Shown: positions 24,201-36,200 of the stretch, one piece after another | Layout of the letters: each line of letters begins with the position of its first letter | How positions within the stretch are numbered: the first letter of the stretch is position 1 | Source of the DNA: Erythrocercus mccallii | Lineage: Eukaryota; Chordata; Aves; Passeriformes; Dicruridae | Direction of reading: 5' to 3' | NCBI GenBank assembly: GCA_013397435.1 | Contig: VZRG01001618.1 | Location: forward strand, 103,237-167,236 | DNA: 64,000 nt | The notes under the pieces: generated by a model | What the model was told of the DNA's origin: nothing | The model's input: the letters and a program-made list of their open reading frames with translations, nothing else | The model's database searches: none | Program-made: the position numbers and the translations under genes

Positions 24201-27200
24201 TCCTCTGATATGTAGCTTTTAGCTGAGCCTGTATTCAATGGTCCATGGATTCCATAATTCCATCACCTAGTATTAGACTGAGTCAGCAACAACTTTGGCT
24301 GTGTCTCAACAACTTTGGCTGTGTCTTCAAGCTCTAGGAATGGAGCTTCTACAGTGTCTCTAAGCAACATCTTCAGGTGACATGCTATTCTCTGCGTGAA
24401 GATGTTCTTCCTGTTGTCCACACCAATCCTCCCATGGCTCAGTGTGTAACCTTTACCTCCTGTTATACTGTTGGCTTCTGTCAAAAAGAGTTTGGTTCTC
24501 TTTTCTTTGTAACTTCTCTTCAGAATGCCTTACAGCTACTGGTTCTGCAAACTAAACAAACCCAAGCTCCCTTAGCCTTTTCTTTCAACTGCTTTTGCTC
24601 TGATCTTTTGTCAGATCCTTTCAGAGGGAAGGAGGGAGCCCTGAAGTCTGGAAACTAACATGGACTCACTAGCATGCAGAGAGGAATGAAAATTTTCCTA
24701 TGTGGATGTACCCAATATGCTTCTTTAATTTCTTGCACAGATGTGAATTTTACTCTTTTTGGGACTGAACAATAGGAGTCTTGCCCATCTGAGGCCAAGC
24801 CTTGAATTTAGGATCATTTACAGCGGTGAAGAACCTTGATTTGATATTGCATAATTCACTATTTGCATTTGCAGAGTGATGGCTTTTATAACTGGTTTTT
24901 TGAAGGTATTGCTGAAAAGGATTATGCATTCTAACTTTCTCAGGGAATATTAAGCCATAAGAAATTTTACGATTTTTTAAAGTAAATAGTAATTTTAATT
25001 AATTTTATTTGCCTGTCACTATGCACTGAATTTTGCATCATTGCAAGTATTTATTTGATTTCTAGTCTTGTTGAAATGAATGCAGATGTTGCTCTACTGA
25101 GGTCACTGTTAATTTTCATGATAAGAAAATCTTTTGAGAAAGTACTTAAGCTTTTATTTTTAGAATAAATTAAAAAATCTATACTATTGGCTAAAGATAA
25201 TGGAAAAATGTCTTGAAGTATCCCCAGAGTATCTACTTAATGCTAAAGCAAGTACGGTGAAAGCCCTGAGAAAGGGAGCAGTGCAGAACCACAAAATAGA
25301 AGATATTTTGTAGCTGCCATGCTTTAAAATAAAGCCAGCAGGTGTCTGAGCAAGGTGTTACTGGGACCTTCAGAAGCCCTTTTGTTATTCATTAACACAC
25401 ATGGTCAGCACAGGCTGACTCTCTCTTTTGAGGGCCATCTCAGGCTCTCCTAGGTCCATCTTCTAATAGTGGTAGAATACTGGAAAAAACTGGCAGTAAT
25501 AACTGCATGTGTATTAATTCCATTTTGTATATGTTGCCTCAATTGTTGTCATTTCATTTTAAGATACTTGAAAATTTTGCTCCAGAATACACAGTGTTAA
25601 CATGGCCTTTTACTGCAATCATTACCAAAGAGTTAAATATTAAAGTAGAACTTCTCTTGATTTTTCTGTAATTTGGGATGAAAATTCTCTAGTGGGGTTC
25701 TGCAGGGCTCCATCTTAGGCCTTGTGCTCTTCAATATCTTCATAAATAATTGGACACAGGACTGGAAGGGATACTGAGCAAGATCGCAGATGATACAAAA
25801 GCTGTAAGGAGCTGCTGTCTCCCTGGAAGGCAGGGGGGCCCTGCAGAGACACTCAGCAAATCAGAGGGCAGGGCAGTCACCAACCACATGAGGTTCAACA
25901 AGAGAAAGGGCCAGATTCTGCACCTGCGACAGGACAATCCTGAATGTAAGAACAGACTGGGGAATGAGATGCTGGAGAGCAGTGCCATGGAAAGGGATCT
26001 GGGGGTCCTGGTCCATGGCAAGCTGAGCACGAGTCAGCAGTGCCCTGGCAGCCAGGGGGGCCAACCCTGTCCTGGGGGGCATCAGGGACAGCATCACCAG
26101 CCAGGCAAGGGAGGGGATTGTTCTGCTCTCCTCTGCACTGGGGCAGCCTTACCTCAAGTGCTGGGGGCAGGTTTGGGTGCCACAATGTAAGAAAGATATA
26201 AAGCTAAAGATACTGAGAGCCTCCAAAGGAGGGCCATGAGGACAGTGAAGGGCCTTGAGGGGAAGCCATATTAGGAGCAGATGATGTCACTTGGTCTATT
26301 CCGCTTGGAGGAGATTGAGGGGAGACCTCAGTGTGGTTTTCAACATCCTCATGAGGGGAAGAAGAGTGGCAGACACTGATGTCTTCACTGTTGTGACCAG
26401 TGACAGGACCCGAGGGAATGGCCTGAAGCTGTGTCAGGGGGGTTTAGGCTGGATATCAAGAAAAGGTTCTTCACCCAGAGTGTGGTTGGGCACCAGAACA
26501 GGCTCCCCAGGGAAGTGGTCACAGAACCAAACCTGACTGTTCAAGAAGTGTTTGGACAATGGTCTTGGGCATCTTGGTGTGCCTCAGGGATAGTCCTGTG
26601 TGATGTCAGGAGTTGGACTGGATGTTCTTTGTAGGTCCCTTCCAGTTTGTTCTATGATTTTGTGATTCACAGTCCATTGCCAACAGATGTCATATATAAC
26701 CTCTTAAAAAGGTTGGTTTTCTCTGAATGCTCATTTTTAGGGAGCAACAGTGGGATCTGCTGCAAATTCAATGTTTGCCTCTGCCCTCCACATTTTTGTA
26801 ATTTCATAGTAGAGCTTTTGTCTAAGAGCAGAATGGAAGATGTTATGTTCGGTGACCTAATATTCAATTGAAATTTAACGTTTCCTTTGTTTGGTTTTTT
26901 TTTAAAAATCAGATTCTTTTCAGCATGCTGACTGGTTTGGATCTGTAAGCCAGGGTCCATGGAATATGTTATAAAAAATACTGCTCTATACTATCACTGT
27001 GTCCTCCTTTACATCATTCTTTTTCATACATCTGTTGCAACAGTTGATGGGTAAAGATAACTCAGAATAAATCAGTTTGGAATAACCAACAGCTGGTCTG
27101 GTGTTGCATTAGTTATTTGGGTTTTTTTGATTTGGCTTTTTTTTAATAGAGCCGTTCAGTATTTATTTGAAAATTTTGAATTCTACCCATAACATCCCTG

Positions 27201-30200
27201 TGGAATTAGGAATTATCCCTTATAGGTACCTGGGAACTTTTCAGTTCTTCATCCACAAAAATGCTAGATCTCTGTAGGATTTGCTTTGGACACAAGACCA
27301 ATAAGAAAAATATCTTAATTCTTAAGTTTCAGAATATCTAAAAAAATGTAAGGTTGCATAAACACCCTCAGTAACAATAATCTCTATTTTCCCATATATA
27401 AAATTATTTTTTTGGAATAAAAGGCAAATTTAAATGCAGTAAAAAAGTTCAGAAATGTGGAAGATAATGCGAAGTGCTGAGGCCTGGTTATTGCTGGTGG
27501 TCTCCATACTATCCTGGGCCATCCTCTTGTGCTCTGGTTTCTCTCTGTGTAACAGGTTATGATCAATACCTGCACACTTTACAGTGAATGGCACAAGGTT
27601 ATGAGTGTTACTCTAATACAAATAATAAGAAGATCACACTCAATCCCCTTATCCCTTTAGGATGATATTTCCTGAAAGGTTTTTCAGATTGACCTGTCTC
27701 AGCATAAAATTACTGTGGCATGCAGGAAAGAAAAATCTTGCAACTGAGACTAAATCTTAAAAGAATTTTTTTGACTAAATATTGCTGGAGGTAAAGTTTT
27801 ATTCTCTTAGTTGGAATCCATGTCACCCATAAAACCTGGAATAATATGAGTCTCCTCAGGCTCTATTGTACTTACAGAATGTATGGGAAACAATACAGAA
27901 ATAAGGATTTTGTCTGTCAAATACTAAAATTCTCATATTTATTACAACTAATATGCATAGACAAATCGAGTGTGTAGCAGAGAATATTATATGTCTATTT
28001 TTTATGCAAATAGAACTCTACTAAATATGTAAAAAATTATTAATTGTGGCATGGGTAAGTTTGTGACCTCTGAATGCTGTCTTAAAGGGTAACTTATTAT
28101 TTGAAGTGCCTGCTGTTATATATTTCATTTGTTCTCAGCCAGTTTTTCATTGCAGGAGGATGTTGCTGCAGAGAGGAGAAAACAGGCTGTTGTAGAACAA
28201 GTTATGGTGGATAAATTATGTAGGTAAATGAATTTAAAATGTAAAATTTCAGTTTTCCCTACAGAAGAATTTAGATCCGTTAGTGTTTGGCTTTTCTTGC
28301 TTAAGAGCAGGAATGCTTTGGTCATCTTGTTCTCAGTCTTATGAAGTCTTATGTAGTAGTATTATTTGCAAAAATTCTTAAAGTGAAAAGTCTTTTTAAT
28401 GAAACTTAAATATGAGTTTAAAGTGCCATGTTATGTTATTTTTTTCTGGAAATAATTTTTAATTTTATACTTGAACCTAGTTTAAGGTCTTTACAATAGC
28501 ACTAACTCTCGAAAATAACCCTCTTGCACCTCAAAAAAATATATGGATGCCTGATGTTATAAGTTACAAGTCCTCAATATTTATTGTCCTTTCCAAAAGT
28601 CTTAGCTTTATTAATATTTATTAATCGTTTATTAATACTGACACAGCACCTTTCAGTCATAAAGGAATATGATACCAATGCTGAGCATGTAGGAAAAAAG
28701 GCACTATTATAAACTGAATTGATCCTGGTTGTACAGTAGGATCTCCTGCCTTCATTGCTATCCCTTTACCTTCAAGAAAGCATTGCTTCTGTGCAGAAAG
28801 ATCTCTCTATTTTAAGCATGCTTTAATAATTCAGGGCTTTATGCAAGCTGTCTGGTTATGACAATATAAGAAGCTGCAAGCTAGTTTAATATGGTTTTAT
28901 GTTACTTTACACTTACTAAAAATTATCTGTGGGTATGTCTAGATTATTTCACATTCTGTTCATAGTTTACAATCTAGAGTCATCTGCACTGGTGTTCCAG
29001 CCCATCAAATCCTAAGATTTTGAGGTTGAAATGTTGTTGCACTTCACCATTTTAGTTTTTGTTTCTGTTGCAATGGCAGTTTAAATGACCTATATTGTTC
29101 AAAAGTCTATTAACACTTTTACACTATTTAAAAGCTGACATGACAAGAAGATTGCCTGAGAGAAACAAGACTGTCATGAAACACAATGTTAAATTCCAAT
29201 TTTAATCCTCATTTAGGAGGATTAAAATTATGGAACTATACAGTGTAGAAACCTCCAGTTTTCAGATAAGTGCTTGGCCTGTGTCATATCCCTTTAAAGA
29301 TTATTATAGAGGTGATCTTAAAAAATATGCTGGTTATTTTGAAGTGTTTCAGTACTACTGATGTTGCATTAAGCATACAGCTTTGTGCATCTTGAATCAT
29401 GGATGTCCATTCTGTGTTTAGTCTCCTTCTGCTGCTTTGCCTTATTTTTCCCATGTATTCCTTCTCCTACTCTGAACCTTTCTGTTGATAATGTCAAAAC
29501 AATATTCAATAGTGCTGCAGCCGCATCAGGATGAAGTTTTAATTTAAAAAAATTCTCTGTTTATGTTCCAAATATAACTCTGCCAGTACTTCTAAACAGC
29601 TTAGTATCAGATATCAGGATGTTAATCATAAAAGATTAGTTCAAAACTGTTGCATGAAAAATAGCTGTTAAAGGAGATACAAAGATGTTTTGAATATTTT
29701 TAGTAGAGTAAATCTTGCAGTTAAATCAGTGTAACTGATGTGTACAAAGATCTATCTGTATAGATCAGAGAGCAAGTTTAGAAAATTATAATAGCTGTTA
29801 ACCTTCTGATAACAATTTCAATAGCATAACAAACATTATTTTTAAAGGGGTCTTCTTTTGCTTATTTGTTGAACTGATACAGAGAATATCAAAATGTTCA
29901 AAACCCAGTTCATCTGTTTCTTTTCTGCTTGTTGGGACTTTGAGATCTTCTCAGCTGTGTAGTTAGCACTTTGAGGGAGGAAGTGCCTAAGTTTTTGTTA
30001 GATGACAGATTGGATGGGGCTCTGAGCAACTTGGTCTAGTGAAAGGTGTCCTGTCCACAGCATGAGGGTTGGAACTAGATGATCTTTAAGGTCCCTTCCA
30101 ACCCAAACTATTCCATGGTTCTGAGGTGATGTCACTGGCCAGTGCTAGTAACTGGTACCACTGATATTGGAGGGAGCCATGGTTAAAGAATATCCCTGGT

Positions 30201-33200
30201 GGACTATTTATGGAAATAGTAGAAATTATGAAAAATGCCACAAGCCTTCATAATACTAAGATTTATTTTATATAAAGATATATAAAATATATTTTAAATA
30301 ATACATATCTGCATGTAACATTACTACATAGCAGTGCACTGCCAGAATATTATTGCATATGTTTGAGAAACATATGTTTTGAGAAATAGATTAAGAATTT
30401 GTAAAGAATTTGTAAAAACAAACAAAAACTTAGGCCCACAAATTTATGCAAGCTTAATGGATAACTCTAAGATTGTATTACTGTATTATTCTTGGGTGTT
30501 TTCTTTCCTGCATAAAAATATGTAAGACCTGAAATTCAGCCATACTAATAGTCAACAGGCTTCTCCCTGCTCTTTGTGGTCCCAGCTGTTAAAAGTGATC
30601 CAGAGCAGTCTCCACATTCTGATGCTTGCGAGGAAGCTCAAGGACTTCTGGGAGTTGGGATAGCACCAATGCATTTTAGAAAAGGACACTCCATGAAAAG
30701 AAGTAAGTTTATAAAAATCATTTTTCTGCTGTATATATGTTTTTTTTTTAGCTCTGTGAATTCTGTTTGCCTTTCCAGATGTTCTAGTTTTGGCTTGGAT
30801 CCACCAGCTTTATATGAGGCCTTTTTTGTAGCTTTCCTGTGCTTGTTATTGCCTAGTGAGATAATAGGGATCTTTTTATGTAAATTCTCTGTGTATTATG
30901 ATTGATTCATAGAATTTATAAAACCTGGGAGAATATTTTTAGCTTATATTGATACTATTCATCTCAAGGATTTGCCAGCCTTTTCCAATTGGTTGGATGC
31001 TTGCAATCCTGTCAATATCCTTTTAGAGATTCTTATCCTTAGGTGTATAAATTGCATAAATATGCCTCTGTGAATGCTAATGTAGATCTTCACAATATAA
31101 TCATACTTTTCTTTCATGTTTTGATTTCTGCTGCAATAATTAACCCTATTGGTGTTTAAATGACATTCCTGGACTGTCAGCATTGAACTAGTTGCTCCAA
31201 GGACTTAAAAAAACCTGAGGAAACACTGTGATCCATAAAATTAAATGAATTTGCAGGTCTGAGGTTTGTTCTGTTAATTTTTCTCAACATTCAGCCAAGC
31301 ACTTCTGCTTTGTGCATTTTAACATCCCACTCTAAAGTATTTCTCATCAAATGTCATCTTTGTATTCTTAAAAAAGGAAAAAAGACAACAAAGCCAGTCT
31401 CAATTTCTTACATCCATCACATAGACAACTCTCCATTTCTGGAACTAATATTAGGGCCAATATAAAATATTCAGGTGGGTAAAAAAGCCCCAACCTCAGT
31501 ATTTTTGCAAGAGAGCACATTGGTTCATGGAAGTATGGTGAGTGGTAGAGGTAAAGGTTAATTCTTTATATAAGTGCATGTAAACAAAATTTTCCATTCA
31601 TATCCATACTGTCTGTGAATGTACTCTCATATTATATAACAGAACACTTTACAGCTCTGAGTTGCTTTCTAATTCGACTACAAAGGATCATCTCCTCAGC
31701 CAGTTGCCAAGGATACTGTATTCCATGGTTTTTGCTGTTTGGAAATGGTTGAGTTTTATGTAACATTTATCTGTGGGCAAATAGGTATCATTAACATGCT
31801 GCATTATTTTCACAGAATAAGGACCAAATCAGGACTGAGAACAGGCTCTCCAACAAGCTATGCTTTGATAGTAGGATTCCATCGAGGTAATCGCAAATTT
31901 TGTGAAGGTTTTCAATGCTCTGAATTTGTGAATGAGGATTTCTGTCTTGAACTAATAATTGCACTGAATGTTTCTGCTCCCTGTGTTGAAGGAAAAGAGT
32001 ATGTGTGGCTGTCCATGTGTAGTACAAATTTTGACATTGCTAATGGATGGTGGCTATACAATCCCACTGTACAATGTTAAGATCTGTAAGCATGTTAAAT
32101 TACCATCATACCCATAGGTCTATTCAGGACAGTTACCACAGGGGCTGTGTAAAATAATGCTTTTAGCTGTTGCATCTCAGTTGATTAAAATTATTTAAGC
32201 CTTATCTCAAATGTGGCAACTACAAGTAGTAATGGCATAGCAACATGTTCATAGCTCCTTATGTATTAAATTTTAGAGTGTCTTTGAAACTGTTCTGATT
32301 TCAGTAGTGGTAGCATAAACATATTTTTCAGTTTTTAAAATGAAGCTTTTCTGCAGCTGTATACTTGTTAGACACAGACAGCTGAGTATTCAGCAGCATA
32401 TTTCCATATACCTCAATGAATGCAGTAGTCCTGGTGTACGTAATCTTTTAGTTAATCAGTGAAAATTATGTTGGCATATTAAAACATGAAGCCTCGAGAG
32501 GTGTTTTTACCATTATGGAGAATGGAATATTGAATTAAAATACGTGACCAGATCAACAAGGTGAATTTCATGGTGGGGTGGAGAAAATAGTCGAAGAGCT
32601 CTTTAAAAAAATAAATTGTACAATGTGCAACATTGGAAATCAAATGGATACTGAGAGCAGCCTTGAGGTGAAGAACTTGGGGGTGCTGGTGGATGAGAAG
32701 CTCAGCATGATCTGGCAGTGTGCACTTGCACCCAGGAAACCAACCGTATCCTGGGCTGAAGCAAAAGAAACATGGCCAACAGGGTGAAGGAGGGGATTCT
32801 ACTGCTCTGCTTCTCTTCCATCAGACCCCAACTGCAGTGCTGGGCCCACCTCTGGCATCCCCATCACAAGAAGGACCTGTTGAAGTGATCCACAGGAAGG
32901 TCACAAAGATAATCAGAGGGATGGAGCACCTCCCTTATGAAGATAGGTTTAGAGAGCTGAATTGTCCAGTTAGGAAAAGGGAAGGCTCCAGGGAGACTCT
33001 CTTGCAACCTTCCAGTGCCTACAGGAAGGCTGCAGGAATGTTGGAGAGGGACTTTTTTAAAGGGTGTGTAGTAATAGGACAAGGGGGAATGGCTTCAAAT
33101 TAAAAGCAGGCAGGTTTAGATTAGATATTAGGAAGAATTTCTTTGCTGTGAGGGTGATGAGGCACTGGAACAGGTTGCACAGAGAAGCTGTGGATGTCCT

Positions 33201-36200
33201 ATGTCTGCAAATGTTCAGGGTCATGCTGCATGGAGCTCTGAGCAGAATGATCTAGTGAAATGTGTCCTGGCCCGTGCCAGGGGTTTTGGAACTAGATTAT
33301 CTTTAAGGTCCCTTCCAACTCAAACCATTCTGATTCCAAAATAAATGTTACTTATATTTGGGGTGAATTGGATTTATATAGATGAAAAACATAAAGGTTT
33401 CAATTTCCCTTCTAGAAATGGTCACGATGCTTGTAGGGAGTTGATTGGATTTTTTTTGCATGTGACAAATCCCTTACTGTGTATGATTTCAGCAGTTTGG
33501 AAAAAACAGGTAGGATGAATTACTTTTTAAAAGGGTTTTAGAAAACATATTTCACTCTATCTAAGAAGTTTAAATAAATTTAATTGTTTTAGTACTAGTT
33601 TTGAATTATTTCACAGGACAAATGCCTTGCCTTTCATTCAGAAGGGAGTTTATCAACATCAACAAAGAAAGGACAAAGTAGACAAAGAAAGGGAAAAGCT
33701 TATGATCTTAGTGACTTCTACATTGTAAGTATCCTTCTGCTTAATGTAAAAGTATTTTTTTTGGAGGTAATATTTGGATATTTGAATTGTAAATTGTGAT
33801 CCAGCCTTCTGGGAAGACCAAAAATCTTGCCCTTAAGTGACATTTTTGAATTAAAGATTTTTAGAAGTCTGGATTGTTTTGTTGTCCCACGTTTTAGAGG
33901 TTCCCAATTTAGGTTTCAGATCAAGCTGTAGTTTGCAGTTTTCCCTCTAGAGGGCAGAAGCCTGCTGACAGTGTGGACCTTTTTTGGGCGAAATGATCCA
34001 CTCGGGAAGGAGAGTCATGAAGAGGAAGCAGACCAATGACCTTTGCAAGGTCTGCTGGCATTTTTAATTGGAAGCAATGCTTAAATATTTTTAAACATGA
34101 AGAAATTGCAGGTTAATTATTTTTAACCTACAGTTTGAAATGTAGGACGACCAGCTGTTTAGAGCAAGTGTATGAAACTATGTTAAGCTTTATCTACCAG
34201 CTAATCTGATGACTGATTAAAAATCATATTGCACCTTCTGTACTGTTGTACTTCTGTACTGAGTAAAGTGTTCATGGTTTACAAATACTTGAGCAAGTTT
34301 TCAAATTTCACCAAATTCTTCACATGCTCCTGCAAATCTGAAGTTTAGAGGAAAAACCTTGTTTGTGAGAAATGTAGAAAGTAAAAGAAGTCGACATTAG
34401 TTTTTAGTGTGTTTTGTCTAATCACATGCCTATCCTGACTGCTTACATAACCACCTAAGAATTTCAAAGATGAAATAGATGAGTTTATAATATGGAAGAT
34501 AAAGCTACTTGCTGGGATTTTCATATTTTATTGTCATGTGTATTTTTGCAGCCTGCAGATGGAAATGTGTTCTGAATAAAGATGCATCATAAAGTCATCC
34601 AGAAAATGTACTGCATCGAGTTCAGTAACTCTTTGGAATGATGCTGTGTCTGTGAATCTCCATATCTGCAGTCATGCTTTCTGGGCTGACATTAAGATAT
34701 GCAGATCTCTCAAAGTCCAAGTGGTTGAGACCCTTGCACAGTAACAGTGTCTCTGTCTCCTCCTTCCAAATTCATGAGTTTTGGAGACTATAGACCAAGC
34801 CTGCCCAGATATTACAGTTAGACATACTTCATTTTTTTATTCTTCTCAGCATTCTTTGCTTTTAGTTTGCTGCTTTTCCTTCTTTTCCCTTCTCCTCTAT
34901 TTACAAAATACACGACTTATTTTTAAATCATTATGTGCTTTACCAACAGGGAGCCAATCTGACTTTCCAAAGTGTTGATCATAACCTTCCAGAAAGTGTT
35001 AAGCAGAACCCTGTCTTCATCCTTCATGTGGTAAGTATTGATGAAGCAGCTGTGGATTATCTAAAGTAAGTGCTGCTAACTAATTTTCAAATTACCTTTC
35101 CTTTCTTAAGCAAAAAAAAAAAAAAAAAAAAAAAAATTGAGCTCCTAATACCTTATTACTTATACTGCTAAAAACAGAATCCATATTTAGGCTGTTCTTA
35201 GGAGAAATTAGTAATAGATGTTGGAGGATTTTGCATAGTTGAGTAACTTCCTAGAATGGTAAGGAGTAATTTTATAGTAAGAACTGAAATGTGAAGCTGT
35301 TCTATTTGCTTTGTTTAAGGTCACATTTTTATATACAAATCATATACCTCCTGTGTTTCAGTTTTTGCCCATTGCCTCTTGTCTTGTTAACAGGCACCAC
35401 TGAGCAGAGCCTGTCTCAGTTTTCTTTACTCCTTTCTGTCAGGTATTCATACGTACTTGAGGGTAAGATCCCTCCAGGCTTTTTTTCTCCCCGCTAAATA
35501 GTTTCAGCTCTCCCAGCCTCTCCTCATATATTTTATACTTTGATCCCTTCCTGATTAGGAAGAGAATAATTTTAATCTCAATTAAATATGCTCAGTATCT
35601 AAAGACTACTTTATTAGCAGAACTTGTCTATTATTTTCTTTCTGCAAGTGTTTATGCAGATGAAGCTTGTTCTCAGATACGGTAATATTCACTTAAAGTC
35701 CCTTTAGACTGAAAGCTTTGCAAAGGAGCCATACTAAGCTAACAGTGCATAGAACAGTAAATTCAAATTTAATTGGTTCTAGAACTGTATAATTGTATGA
35801 TGCTTAGTGCTAATTGTCCCCTCTCAGCAAGGTTTCAGTGAAATAAAGTACAATATAGTTTAATTTCAGATAGTTTATGTAAGACATTTTGCATCTCAGA
35901 AGTCTATCATTCAAGTAAACATCTTTTTCTTTCATTTGTTGCTAATCTTATAACTGTGAAATTTGGAGTTGAAACAGTGTTTTCTCTGAATAAAAAAACC
36001 AGGAAGAAGACCTGCTCAATGGATTGTAATTTTGGATTTTGTGCTACCTGTGGTAGAATAGATTATTTCCTTTTTTCATACTCTTTCTGTGTTCTTTCCA
36101 TTAGTGAGTATACTTCAGTGTTTTTCTTCTATATGAGGATGTTATTGAGCTCTCTATTCTCTAGTGCAAAACTCTTGAATTGAGTCCTCTGACCTTCATT

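Noticed and set aside
25750..26634. Open frames of up to 146 codons within the CR1 copy
   Set aside because: Broken CR1 ORF2 remnants on both strands, not host genes.
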